Assembly: GCA_951804985.1 (NCBI GenBank) | Contig: OX638130.1 | Location: 119,177,593-119,241,592 of the forward strand | Direction: 5' to 3' | Length of the DNA stretch: 64,000 nt | DNA from: Dryomyza anilis | Taxonomy: Eukaryota; Arthropoda; Insecta; Diptera; Dryomyzidae | Translations under genes and position numbers: made by a program | Part shown: positions 1 to 11,190 of the stretch, in pieces | Layout of the letters: each line of letters starts with the position of its first letter | How positions within the stretch are numbered: the stretch's first letter is position 1 | Notes under the pieces: generated by a model | What the model saw: the letters and a program-made list of their open reading frames with translations, nothing else | Told to the model about the DNA's origin: nothing | The model's database searches: none

Positions 1-1852
1 GATTTTTGAAAATGTCGTTTCCGGTTTCAACAATAAAAAATGAAATGGGTTCCGATTCCACACATTTTTTAAACTGTTCTGATTTTTTTTCTCTACGGTC
101 CCTGAATAAAACAATACCCAAAATATTGGCTGATATTTCATATAAATTCAAAACCAAAATCGTGTTATTTTATTTCATTTGGTATTTTTTTTTTCGTAGT
201 GCTCAAATAATCATTGAATATTAGAGACAGAGATTTATGCTGTAATGAAAAACTCATTTAAATGTGAAAAAGTGATTTTGTGTTATACGAGCACGATTGT
301 ATACAGCACATTTATAAATCGAGAAATTGCGCGGATTTTCGCGGCTGTCGGATGTTGGCTTTAGCAAAAGTAAATAATGCCTGATGGAAGAATATTTTGT
401 GCGTCGTTGTTTTCTTTCAATTCGCATAAACAAAATGCGTATTTTTTTTGTAAGAAAATTATTCAAAAATTTAACTTGAATTTTTTATTTTATTTTAGTT
501 TTATGACGTAAAATTTCTATATTTTGATGAGTCAATTCAAAAATATGAGTTTGTGGTGCAAAATTTACAAAATAATACATTTTTGTTATTATGAAAAATG
601 AAAACTAAAATGAATCATTTAATTAAACCAAAATAAATTGGCTTTAATAAATGCAAATAATCGCGTAAATCTTTTTGGCCTTAAACTGAATAAAATTAAA
701 ATTGCTCAAAAATTCGCAACAACATAAATAAATGTTTTAATAAATAAATCAAATAAAATTTGTTTGAAAATATATTAATTCTAAAATAATTGCGGCGCGT
801 TATTCCTTGAAGAGAAAACAAAATAATGTGACGGTGTCGCCGCGCATTCGCGCATTGATGACGAATCATTTGAGGTGGCAACACTGGGGGAGGCTACAAC
901 CAACAACCACCGACTATTATACATTGTTTGCAGACAATATTTTTAATTAAAATACAAATATTTGATTTGTTAGTTCAAATTAAATATATTTTAAATTCGC
1001 AAAATATAGCTGAACTCAAAAATAATATTTCGAAAGTAATGCCAACAACAATTACATGAAACACAAGTGTGCCAAAAACATTAAATTATTTTTAAAACTC
1101 AATTTTGTCAGATTTTCTTTTAGATTTTTTTCAATTTTAATTTTATTTTTGTTACACAGCTGCGTAAAAATTTATATATATCGCATCACATCGCATCGCG
1201 TCTCGTTTCGTCGCCATTGCGTCGAGCGAGCAACACTTTCAGAATTCAGAATGCCTACAAATTATTCTAGTGACTCATGCGGCGGTCCACCACATGGCCT
1301 TCTCGCGCCCGGCGACATCAGTCAGTGTTGCTGTTGCCGCTATCGTCACAGTCACCGCCGACTGACTGACTGACACATACGCCCAACTCGTGCCCGCCTT
1401 AATTTGTTTGTTTAGTGAAAATGCTCTACATTTTGTTTTATTTTCCATTTTTTTCGCTTTTTTGAAATAAAGCTATAATTCATTTGAGATTTTTTATGTT
1501 TTCCAAAAGATTAAAAGTGTTTCGACAGTTTTTATGTATTAAGATTAGTTTGTGCAAATGTTGCCACGTTATATGAGATCAAATGTATTTTTTTTCTAAA
1601 TGTGTCCTACATATGTAAAATACTATGTTCTTGATCTGTATAATAAAATAAAAACTATAAAAATTAATTCGACTTAAATTAACTAGAATGTTTAACAATT
1701 GTGCATATTATTTTTAAATAGCTTGAAGAGATTTTTTTTTTATTTGTAGACAAATATTCTTAATTTATTCTATTACCTAAACAATTTTATTAAAGACATC
1801 AAATTTGCACTGTGTGGATTATCTTGCATGATAATTTTTTAATCTGTATATA

Positions 1853-1854
<2 letters not shown>
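1..1854. other. AT-rich gene-free DNA with a GC-richer island
   Basis: No reading frame here has codon structure or recognisable homology. Most of the stretch is A/T-rich with poly-T runs. A GC-richer island at about 1190-1400 carries clustered CG dinucleotides and short GACT repeats, and a second small one lies at about 790-900. Such islands in fly DNA are often promoters or untranslated exons, but no splice-joined coding frame supports that here. The 105-codon open frame across 1056-1373 is not protein-like and I do not call it. Confidence 0.5.

Positions 1855-1929
<75 letters not shown>
1855..1929. repeat. (TA)n microsatellite
   Basis: About 75 bases of nearly uninterrupted TA dinucleotides. 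It sits exactly where the left end of the adjoining hAT-like element should be, so the tract has replaced or eroded roughly the first 120 bases of that element. Confidence 0.95.
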
Positions 1930-1934
<5 letters not shown>

Positions 1935-2261
1935 TAAACCGATATAAACGGTTTCGGTTTTATACCGGTTTAAAACGGTTTTTAAAAAAGTATACAAAAA
2001 ACCAGAAAAACATATTTTATTTTATATAGAAGGTCTTAAGTAAAATTTCATTAATTAAAATTTGGAGTTCCCAAAATAAACATTTTTAGTTGTAAAAAAA
2101 TCACATGTTTTTTTTTTGAGAAACGATATTTGGTCTAAAATTTGTTATTTGTTTCATTAATCGAATTAACAATAAAACACCAGCAACTCCAAGAAAAATT
2201 TGTACGATTAAAATTTTAATAATATTGGTTTTTTATTTATTTTATTAGTAAAATATATAGG

Positions 2262-4446
2262 GGAGCTTGGGGTAAAGTGGAACAAGTTTTGAAAAGTTCA
2301 TTTGAATATTTTTTAAATTCTTTTAAAGGATCTATTCAATAGAATACCATTTATAAGTCTTCTAATGGATGCTCCATTTCGGACATAAACAAATAATGTA
2401 ATGCAAAAAAAATGTAAAAAAGTTTCAAATTATTAACAAGTCAGTAACTATTTAAGAAAATACGAAAATAAGTGCAAGTTAGACAAGTTTAAAAATTTCA
2501 AGTATAAGGCAAATATTTCTTTACATTAGTGATGATTAAAAATTTCTTGTTCTTGCATTTTTTTTTTGCAAGAACAAAAGCGAGAACAAAATCGAGATTT
2601 TGCAAGAAAAAGAACAAGTGCAAGACTAAGACTGCAAGAAAAGGAAGACTCTTGCATTTTTTTTTTTTTTGATTTTAATATATGTGTTATGTTTTTAAGG
2701 TAATAATGATATACAATATAATTCATGATATTACTAAATATTGAACATCAAGTAACAATGGAAAGCGTGCAAAATATTTATGAACGTGAACATTACTGAA
2801 GATGTGTGTTTTTTTTTTTTTTTTGGCAATTCTAAAGAATATAACCATCTTAAAAATAAGGCCTGTGAAGCACTTTTGAAGCGGTAAATAGCTTTAAAAG
2901 TGCTTCAAAAGTCGCCTCAAAAAGATAAAATAGACAAAACAATGTTTTTTTCCTCTTCTTCGCTACGCAAGTTTGTACATCGATTGTGCATATGCACTGT
3001 GCTTATGCACATTATTATTTTTGTTTTACTTTTATATATAGTTTTTTTGTTAATTGTAAAATCATGAAGTAATAAAAAATAATATATGAACAGTTTCACA
3101 GTGTGATATATTTAGCTGATATATTGCTTTTTGTGTTTTTCTTTTTTCACAAATCCGCTGATTCGTTTGAAAGTACAACAACAACAAAAATGCGAATAAA
3201 GCAGCATCCAAGCTTTTGATAGAATGTTGGCGGGAAATTTTTTGTACCACAAAGAGAACTCGTTGTTGTTGCCAACTAGAGAGCTGTACTAGATACATAC
3301 ATGTAGTGTGGTGCCGTGCGTCTGTTCGTTATCATGCCACTATCTGTTGTCATGCGTCTGTTTGTTGCCATGCGATGATACAGGAAAGCAACGAAGAGTT
3401 GTCGTTGTGAAAGTGTGTGTATACGAATCGTAATCGTTATTGTTATATTCTCTTCTTTCTGTTAGTATTCGCTTTGTAGTGTTTGAGTTTCTGTTCGCAT
3501 GGTGTTCGCAAAGAAAAATGTTACTCTGCAAGATATTATTTGAGTTCTCTTGACATACGGTACGTGTAGCATACGGATTTTTTTAATCTGTGACGAAAAC
3601 AGAAATATGCTTATACGAAATATTCCTTATATTGTTTGAATATGTATATCGTATACTGTATATCGTCATTGTAGAACGAAAAGTCACCAAATACATTTTT
3701 ATGAAAAACTTAATTTTCGAATTTGTTGATTAATATTATAAAAAGTAATTGATGCATTTTTAAAGTTGAAATATCAATTGATAGATTTACATTTTCTTAT
3801 CATGTGGTAAAAAAAATGGAGATCATCGATTAAAAATTGATAGATACATAGAGATGTTTGTAAAAAATATTTAGCATTTTGAAAATGTATTTGGTGATTT
3901 TTCGTTCATTTTATTATGGCCTTGAGATTTTGAATTGTCTTGTTCAACATCACTTGTTTTATACAATGATTTTTTATTTGTTAATTCTTGTTGAAATATA
4001 ATTCAAATTTATATGTTATTGGAAAAATTGAAAATATGGAAAATAAGTAACTTAAATACAATTAGTGTTCAAATTATATTCGTTTTCATAAGTTTAAGAT
4101 ATTTGTCTTCGATCTTTATTTAAAATTTAAAAGATTAAGATTAACATTTCTTGCCTTGGTCTTGCAAATGATCATCACTAGTTTACATATATTGCAGTTC
4201 ACAGAATTGTTGAAATTTAATTTCTTTGGCTTTTATGGATGAAAATTGTACAAAATTCTTCTTCTTTTCAATTCAGATCATATATCAGGTGAAGTCAAAA
4301 TGTTGCTTTTCATTGGTTTTTGTGGTCACGAAATTTTAAATTAAATTTTTTTCTTTACGTAATCAATTAAATAATTCATATAACACAATATTTTTACTAA
4401 AATAACAACAAACATTGTTTAAATTACGTTTCCCACTTTACCCCTG
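2262..4446. mobile_element. Nested DNA element with GGGGTAAAGTGG-type ends, copy 1
   Basis: The left boundary carries GGGGAGCTTGGGGTAAAGTGG-like sequence near 2262-2281 and the right boundary carries the complement, CCACTTTACCCC, near 4435-4446. The same ends occur as a free-standing element at 53624-55862, in the opposite orientation and outside any hAT context. The simplest reading is that this element jumped into an ancestral hAT-like element that was later copied with its passenger. No complete coding frame is visible. Confidence 0.6.
3671..3908. mobile_element. MITE with GAACGAAAAGTCACCAAA inverted ends
   Basis: The left end reads GTAGAACGAAAAGTCACCAA and the right end is its approximate complement (TTGGTGATTTTTCGTTC). 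Related copies are at 22771-22985, 57670-57935 and, as a right-half fragment, 23795-23970. Length is about 240 bases, with no coding content. Copies 1 and 2 share the same position inside the larger repeat, so they were inherited with it. Confidence 0.7.
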
Positions 4447-4682
4447 TATCATAATTTGATCATAATTTAGCGCCATATAAAAAATGTAAAATTATTTGAA
4501 AAATATGGAAATAAAGAAAATTTATACAAAAACCGAAATCAAAACCGAAACCTTAACATGGAACCGGTATACCGAAACAGTTTCGTTATAAAAACTTAAA
4601 ACCGAAACCGTAACCGAAACCGAAACGCGGAAAAAACCGAAACCGAAATCGAAACCGTTATTCGTTTAGGTTTCAATCCTTG

Positions 4683-5233
4683 ATTTAAAGTTCAATTTTA
4701 ACATAATAAAATTCCCTAAAATCTAATTTTTACTTAAAATCTGTGTAAGAAAAACATTGTGTGATGACAAAAAATGAATGCAATAGGTTCAAGACAGGAA
4801 AATTATGAAGTGTGGGAAAAAAAGTGTAAAAAAATAAAACGAATATTTATTACAAAAACTCTAATGCTTTATTTTGTATGACGAAACGTATGTCGTAGCT
4901 AATTTTTAATTTTCTGTGCAGTAATTTTAGATTCAGATTTTTTTATTAAATAAATTAATAAAGTTTACAAAACTGTTTTTAAATATTTGAAAAGATCGAA
5001 TAATTTTGTAAAAAAGGACATACTTTATGAGTTCATGCTAGAAATCCCAGTTTTTATTTTTTTTACGTTTAACATTGTTTTAGGACAGACAAATAAATAC
5101 ATAAAAATGATCGACAGAAACTTTTTGGCGGAATATTTTGTTTATTATACGACTGAATCGCATTATTTAATTCGATATTTTCGATTTAGAAAATTTTAGC
5201 AGAACTCGAAAATCGCGGTAAAATTTAATACAC
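4683..5233. other. AT-rich DNA, nothing recognised
   Basis: This is A/T-rich sequence between two mobile elements. The 70-codon open frame at 4987-5199 has a hydrophobic, AT-driven composition and no family resemblance. I see no RNA gene or clear repeat boundary. Confidence 0.5.
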
Positions 5234-5602
5234 GAAGAGTGAAAGGGTATATTCAGTTTGGTACGCCGTTTGTAACACCCAGAAGAAAGCATCTCCGGTA
5301 TGGAAAAGTATATATATTCTTGATCAGCATGAACTCCTGAGTCGCGATGTCCGTCTGTCTGTTGAATGTCTTGATTACAGAAAAACTAAAAGAGCTAAAT
5401 AAATGAAACTCCTAATTTAGATTACTTATATATCTACGCTGTCTGTCAGTGAAAATGGGCATGATAAGTCTATTATGACCTGTGAACCGACCACTTAAGT
5501 TCAAAAACATACATCTACTGGTGAATTTTTCTGTATACGTGCATATGTAAATTTTTTGGTCAAATGTGTAGGGTATTTATAGTCGGCTTAGACCGACTAT
5601 AA
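5234..5602 (+). mobile_element. mini-me-like dipteran repeat, full copy
   Basis: It begins in GAGTGAAAGGGTATATTCAG and ends GTAGGGTATTTATAGTCGG followed by CTTAGACCGACTATAA, which is an inverted-repeat tail. Internally it has the conserved core GTATATATATTCTTGATCAG and a short GTCCGTCTGTCTGT tract. That combination of conserved core plus GTCY proto-microsatellite is the known organisation of mini-me-type elements in Diptera. It is non-coding. Other full copies are at 15279-15970 and 62094-62674, with partial copies at 8725-8905, 42013-42270, 60842-60918 and 61768-61830. Confidence 0.75.
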
Positions 5603-6230
5603 TTTTGATAATCCTAACTATCATAATAACGCATACTAAAAAATGTCCCTACTTTAAAATGTCCCATGTGATGTAATCTACCCAAATGGTTCAGATATTA
5701 ATTCTCAAAGAACGTTTTTCATTAAAAAAAGTGTATATTTTAGTGTGTTTTGATTTTAAGATTACTGCTAATGTAAATATACTATTCATATTATATTATG
5801 ATAATTATATAAATAGATGTTTTAAGAACTTATAATACAATAAAAACGGAACTAGTTTTTCTCTTGAGTTTTGTATCTTTTCATATTAATTTTTATAATG
5901 ACAATAAATAATTATGGTACAAATGGGAGTTTTCGATCTAATTTCCATTTTGTAATACGTTTTCTTAATATAAAAAATTGCTTTTTCACATGAATTCACT
6001 GCTTGCTTTGCCTTTAACATTTTGAATTCGTTCGGACAATTTTTGACTGTATTATGAAACCGAATTGAAAATTGGTTGATTTTGAATCTTCATACAAATC
6101 GATCGAAAAACTGAAATATTACTTAATATTTAATTTTAATTAATTAGTGAACTAATTCAAGGGAATTTAAGGGCATATTTAATTTTAAAATTATAAGCAA
6201 TATTTATAAGCAATATTTGAAAATAAAGTG

Positions 6231-7290
6231 TTTTGACCATTAATTGTTTGTTTTTAAAGCACCTATCGATCCCAATCGATAGGTGCTTTAAAAACATTTT
6301 GACAAACATTTTTCTTGCAAATGATAAAAATTAAAAAAAAATATTTTAAAATAATGATGATGATAGATAGGTGCTTTAAAAACAAATAATTAATGCCTTC
6401 ACATTACTATTTTATCTTATACCAATAAAAGGTTATGGCAAAAAAACGAAAAGATTCGCCCCTTTTAGCATGACAACATTTTCAATTTTTTTCGTTTTTT
6501 TGCTATAGCTATTTATTGGTGCAAATAGCAAAAATTAATTGTTTATTTTTAAAGCACCTATCGATTGGCATTACTTAAAAACATTTTTCTGTCAAATTAA
6601 TATTTGGAAAATTATTTTAAATAATGATGCCAATCGATAGGTGCTTTAAAAACAAACAATTAATTCCTTTACACCAATATTTTATTTGACGCAAATAAAG
6701 AGTTATAGCATAAAAAGCAAAAATATTTGAGTTTTGGTCAGGATATAATAATAAATATAATAGTTTGGCACTACAGTTCTATAAGAACTTAGGCCGAGCT
6801 CTCTCACCATTTTGAGCTGTGCGAGTTGCGATATATTTGTACTCAAAGTGGTGGGACCTACAGTTTATTGCCGAATCCGAACGGCGGGTGAGAGCTTTTC
6901 ATAGGCAATGTTTTTACTCTCGTATGTTTGCCATTTACTGCCGAGAGGTAGCGCTGTATAGAAACATGTTTCTATGAAAAGATGTTGTTAGCCCCAGCCC
7001 AGGCTTGAACCGGGGACTTTTCGGCTTGCCGTCCAACGCACTAACCACTAAGCTACCGCGGCTACAGGATATAGCATTACAAAATCCGTATTTATAATTC
7101 AGCCAGTTATCCAAATTCAAAGATATTTTATATACGTTATAATAATTGATAAATAAACCGAAATAACAAAAAAAAAATTGAAAAAACAATTTTACTAATT
7201 TTTAAAGCACTTCAAACTTTATAATTTGATTTCCCAAAATTTTTAAAAATGTACAACATTCGCCCCTTTGGCATGACAGTGACGATATTA
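6231..7290. mobile_element. AAAGCACC-hairpin element I, with SINE insertion
   Basis: This is a member of a non-coding family whose outer ends read ATATCGTCACTGTCATGCC and continue as AAAGGGGCGAATG. Here the right end is at about 7258-7290 in inverted form; the left end is degraded. Inside are hairpins with arms TTTTAAAGCACCTATCGAT and complement. One, at 6252-6293, has 19-bp perfect arms and a 4-base loop; another pairs 6545-6570 with 6627-6655. The stretch 7060-7190 matches the corresponding part of the copy at 18430-19425. A 317-bp SINE has inserted at 6748. Confidence 0.7.
6748..7064 (-). mobile_element. tRNA-derived SINE, minus strand
   Basis: The insert is flanked by a perfect 9-bp direct repeat CAGGATATA (6739-6747 and 7065-7073). 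On the minus strand it starts with a tRNA-like head at about 7063-6995: an A-box-like TAGCTTAGTGGTTAGTGC and a B-box GGTTCAAGCCTGG with a 5-bp T-stem. An unrelated body of about 240 bases follows, and it ends in an A/T tail (TTATTATAT type). The homologous positions in two other copies of the host repeat (near 19200-19215 and 31845-31860) lack the insert and keep a single CAGGATATA-like site. The tRNA head does not fold into a complete clover-leaf and no canonical anticodon loop is clear, so this is a retroposon and not a tRNA gene. Confidence 0.85.
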
Positions 7291-7955
7291 CAAGAATATC
7301 CTTTTCTTTAAAGTATAGAATTATATTAAACAAATAAAACCTTCCGACACATTAAAAAAAAGCAAAAAAAAAGTTTTCTAGAGAGAGAAATTCAAAATAT
7401 TACAAAATTATAAAAAGTTTTGTTTTTAAAAACTAATAGTCGTTTTAAACTAATAGTCGTGATAGTAGCAATAATGTTTCTATTAACACTTTTTTTTTCG
7501 AGTAATATCCAATTTTTATATTAAAGCGCAAGGCTTTCAAAAGCATAAGTCACAAAATAATGAGAAAACTAGAGCAAAGTAACAAAACTGCTGCGATTTT
7601 GGAATTAGTGCCGTAAATATATCAATTTCTGCTGAACCAAAATTTGTGAATGAAAGTGTAATTAATAATTTAAATATTAAATATTTTTTATTCGAAAACT
7701 AAGGTATAATTTAATATTTAATAAATTTTAAAAATATAAAATTTTTAATTTTTTTTTATACATAAACAATAAAAGAAAAACACCTTCAAATTACCCATGA
7801 TTTCAACTTTCTGCGAAAAGTTTGAATGGGCGAAACGTGCAGCATGCATTCGGCAAACGTAGATTTTTAATATATTTCACAATGTTTATTGGTTTTTCTT
7901 AGAAATTACAATTTTCAGAAATCACAATTGAAGAATTACAATGTATTGGATACTA
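7291..7955. other. AT-rich DNA, nothing recognised
   Basis: A/T-rich sequence without long open frames. One short imperfect duplication is visible (ACTAATAGTCGT repeated around 7432-7460). No gene or transposon end is recognised. Confidence 0.5.
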
Positions 7956-8700
7956 CTATCGATGACGACGCGTTTTGAGATGAAACCGACCGAACAACGA
8001 GGTACTTGTCTGCAAACTTGTCTTCAGACCGAGGCGCAGGCACAGTGGGTGGGTGCCATAAACAAACGCATCCCGTCGGACAATCGGACAAAACCAAACG
8101 AAACGTATGAACGAGCGTAAATTAATAAATAAAAAAATAAATAGATAAATAAACAATTTAAACGCGTGCAGCGTGCTAGCGCTGGTTGTGAACTGAGCGT
8201 TCAGCCGAGCGCGCTCGTTCAAAATGACGGAAGATCTACAGCGAAAGTTTTCAAATTATTTATTTGGGTGAATAGTGGTGAGTGGATGGAGCAGGGCGAT
8301 GCACCAACATGGGAGGCAAATGATATTTTTAATTAAGCGGCGGCTTTGAATTTGAATGCAAAACAATTGCAGTGCAAAATCAAAAACATCAACAAAAAAA
8401 GGAAGATGATGAGCGTAAGAGCACAAGTGATCTGGTTGTCACTCGTTGGATGCATGAACCACGATCTGTAGCACGACGATAGGAGCAACTAATGGCTACA
8501 AAGTAGGCATCTAATTAAGTGTGTGGTTAATTGTGCGGGCGGGTGGGTCGGTCGGTCGGACGTGTAGTAGGGCAGCAGGGACGGTGTGGCGAATTATGCA
8601 GATGAAGATGATTCAGTGCTATTGAGAGCTGCATCGAATTGCATTAATTGCTGTGAAATCGGGGCTACGCGCTGTCACAATTTCGTGGCGAAACAAAAAA
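7956..8700. promoter_or_regulatory. GC-richer island, possible regulatory or untranslated exon
   Basis: Base composition changes sharply from the surrounding AT-rich DNA. CG dinucleotides are frequent (for example GATGACGACGCG near 7961 and GCCGAGCGCGCTCG near 8202), as are G-rich runs such as GGGCGGGTGGGTCGGTCGG near 8536-8555. No frame reads as a known protein, and the 88-codon minus-strand frame at 7956-8222 includes a low-complexity AT stretch. The composition suggests non-repetitive, possibly conserved DNA such as an enhancer, promoter or 5' UTR of a gene whose coding exons lie elsewhere. This is inference from composition only. Confidence 0.3.
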
Positions 8701-8724
8701 GCCGATGAAGAAATATTTGTTTTA

Positions 8725-8905
8725 CACACATTTTGCAATGTCCGTCTTTTCGTCTGAATGTTTTTTTGAAATCACGATATCAGAAAAACTAAAAGAGTTA
8801 AATCAATAAAACTCCGAAGTTAAATTGCTGATATAGCTACGCAGTCTGGTATTGAAAATGGGTATGATCGGTCCATTGTGACCCGACCACTTGTCCGAAA
8901 GACCT
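8725..8905 (+). mobile_element. mini-me-like repeat, fragment
   Basis: It matches the interior of the full copy at 5234-5602: GTCCGTCT, GAAATCACGAT, CAGAAAAACTAAAAGAG, TAGCTACGC and GATCGGTCCATTGTGACC in the same order. Both termini are missing. Confidence 0.6.
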
Positions 8906-8924
8906 CTTTTAAACTAACATTTAC

Positions 8925-9742
8925 CACGTCAGATTTATCAATCTTGGCACGATTTTGATGAAATTTTGTGGATGGATAGTAATCGAAAAACAAAAAATAA
9001 TTGTCTACTTATTATTTTTTTGATTTCTCAAATCCAACAAAGTTATAAGAATTTAAACATCAAACTACGATATCAGATAATTATTTATATATCTGTAACT
9101 AATTTACATATTTTAATGTACCTAATGGTTTATATAAGATTTATAATCACGCATTCAAATAAAAATAACAATTTAAAAAAAATTAAATATATTTAACTTA
9201 GAAAAAATTTAACATATTTTTCAAATTACTGTTACGTATACGCCCCACTATTTTAAATTTCAAAAACAATTTTTTATTGAAACCCTTGAGTTTTCTCCGT
9301 CGATTAAAAAAATAATTTCGATGAAGTCTTCCATAGTTTCTGAACTATCAAGTTTTAAAGTTATATTGCCGATTTTTCTCCATAAGAAATACACTAAGGG
9401 AAAAAAACTCATAAAATCCCATTAAAATTTGTCAATAGGACAGTTATTGATTTAATAGTATACAAATAATAAATATTTTCATAAAAACTTAAATCAATTT
9501 TATAGTATTTTTTAGTATTTAATAGGATTCACCGATTGAGTAAATAGTGTGAACGTGCAAATATCCTATTGGCTAATTTTAATAGTAAAAACTATTAATC
9601 TTATGGTATGTTTTTTCTGAATGTAGGTTCAAAAAAACTAAGTACATAGTTATTTTTTATTTTTCGGTATCCATCCACAAAATTTCATCAAAATCGGAGG
9701 ACATCGTGCCAAGATTGATATTTCTGACGTAGAATAACCCGG
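8925..9742. mobile_element. Element with about 60-bp inverted ends (ATCAATCTTGGCACGAT)
   Basis: The left arm contains ATCAATCTTGGCACGATTTT, then GATGAAATTTTGTGGATGGA (8937-8976). The right arm, at about 9665-9735, is its inverted complement with a few extra bases. A one-armed relative is at 53527-53610. The interior is AT-rich and carries the nested CACCCAGAAA-type MITE at 9392-9627. There is no coding capacity. Confidence 0.7.
9392..9627. mobile_element. AATAGTAAAAACTATT MITE, nested copy
   Basis: The ordered motifs CCCATTAAAATTTGTCAATA, TTGATTTAATAGTATACAAA, ATTTAATAGGATTCACCGAT and TTTTAATAGTAAAAACTATT match the family at 17582-17794, 44868-45060 and 58011-58232. The outer ends are diverged here. 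It sits inside the inverted-repeat element at 8925-9742. Confidence 0.65.
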
Positions 9743-10599
9743 CTAAATTTTACATTATACCGTACGAAGTAATTTTTTTTTTAAACCACATGAGTTTATG
9801 CTCAAATATATAAAAATAATATTTTTCCTGACTTGTGCTCTAAAAACAAAATCGAAACAACTTTTATAATTTTTTTCCACCAAGTAATAACGTTTTTTAT
9901 TTATTACTTTTTTTATTGTTCGAATAAATTTGAATTTTTAAAATTTTTAAAAATTCAAAATAATTCACTAATCCGATATTATCTATTTTACTACTGGGTT
10001 GATCGTTATAGAAAATTTATGCGCCTTTATAAATCATCGTTCGACGCAAAACGAAAGCCTTGTTGCATTTGAAAATAAATAAAGCGTTTTTCTATCGCAT
10101 GCATTTTGCATTTCATTAAATTAACGAGTCACTAAAACACTTAATTTGGCATTGATTCATGGCACCGACACCATTCAACGCATCAATTAAATTATTAAAT
10201 TAACATAAAATTAATGGTTGATCGTTCAGTTCGGTTCGGTTCGGTTTGGTTCGATAGCTACAGGTGGGGGCTGTGTTTCTGTTTTCGCCGAACGATAGAC
10301 GGATGGATGGCGCTGTAATTGTTCAAAGATTTACCGCGCATTTATTGCTGTGGTTGGTTGCTAAGGTGATTCCACCGTGCAGCAGCAGCAGCAAATATTT
10401 GAAAAATTAATCTAAACACGACCCTAAGTAAATATTTGAAATATGCGAGTAGGATGTTAAACACTTTTGGAATTTATTATTCGTGCTGCAAACCGCATCG
10501 TATTTGTATTAATTAAAAGATTATTTTAATATTAGGCAGGCACATGCATGTGATGCGATGAGTCAGTTTAATTTTGCAATATTACTAAAAATGCAATTA
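9743..10599. other. Unassigned DNA with a GC-richer patch
   Basis: Mostly AT-rich. The patch at about 10200-10400 has tandem TTCGG units, a GGATGGATGG run and four CAG triplets (10380-10391). It resembles non-repetitive intergenic or UTR sequence, but no coding frame or transcript signal can be shown. Confidence 0.4.
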
Positions 10600-10909
10600 C
10601 CCATGTAGGAAAAAACGCCCAGTCTTGCGCCAAGAAAGCATTGCTCTGTGCCAGGTCTGGTACCCAGAACTTGCTGAATACTGGTTAAGCCTTGGAATGA
10701 TAAGTAGGCCGCAAGACTGGCTCTAAGTATTCGGCCAAGACAAACAAAAATGTGGCAGGACTGGACCATTTCAAAAATGCAAAAAAATATATATTTTTTT
10801 TACTTTCTTTTTCGTTTTCTTCCATTCTATTTAATTTATTTCTCATTTATTTTATACAATTTCTAATTTTTCCAATTTTAAGTAATTTAACAATTGTAGA
10901 AAAAATCAG

Positions 10910-10983
10910 TTGACACTAACTGGAATCGAACTCTTCACTCGGAAGTTAACGTCCACTGCTCTCCCCCTTTGGCTACGCATCTG
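10910..10983 (-). other. tRNA-like module (SINE head or tRNA pseudogene)
   Basis: On the minus strand there is an A-box-like segment (GTAGCCAAAGGGGGAGAGC) and a B-box GAGTTCGATTCCAG at the normal tRNA distance, followed closely by a T run that could serve as a Pol III terminator. Acceptor and anticodon stems pair poorly, so a functional tRNA is unlikely. Its partner at 11122-11190 lies on the opposite strand. Confidence 0.55.
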
Positions 10984-11121
10984 ACTTATATTGTCTGAGA
11001 TTTTTGCTTGAAAATCAAAATTTATGTTTTTTTTTTTAAATTTGTGACAATTTTTTTCTGATGTGACAGACATTTTCAAATTAAAAAGTTCAAGATTTAA
11101 AAAAAATGCTCTGAAAAAAGT

Positions 11122-11190
11122 GAGCTTGATAGCGTAACGGATAGAGCTCCGGACATGCACGCTGAAAATTCGGGTTCGCATCCCATCCAG
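11122..11190 (+). other. tRNA-like module (SINE head or tRNA pseudogene)
   Basis: Plus-strand A-box-like TAGCGTAACGGATAGAGC and B-box GGGTTCGCATCCC, followed immediately by a long T run (from 11191), which is a plausible Pol III terminator. The T-stem pairs well but the other stems do not form a convincing clover-leaf. It converges on the tRNA-like module at 10910-10983. Confidence 0.55.

Larger units (their letters stand above)
1930..4682 (+). mobile_element. Non-autonomous hAT-like element, copy 1 (left end lost)
   Basis: This block matches the element at 20949-23771 in the same orientation over almost its whole length. Examples are the ACCGAAACCG-rich flanks, the CAAGAACAAAA/GAGATTTTGC stretch near 2570-2650 and the run of GTCTGT/GTTGCCATGC motifs near 3300-3380. 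The right end finishes in GGTTTCAATCCTTG at 4669-4682, the inverted complement of the intact left end of copy 2. The left terminus is missing; homology begins at about 1930 after a (TA)n tract. No intact transposase frame exists on either strand. It contains a nested sub-element at about 2262-4446 and a 240-base MITE at 3671-3908. Assignment to hAT rests on copy 2, which shows an 8-bp target duplication. Confidence 0.8.

Noticed and set aside
1056..1373. 105-codon open frame across a GC-rich island
   Set aside because: First half is AT-driven and second half Cys/Arg-rich from CG-rich DNA; it does not look like a protein.
6995..7063. tRNA gene on minus strand
   Set aside because: A and B boxes are present, but acceptor and anticodon stems pair poorly, and the unit is the head of a SINE with target duplications.
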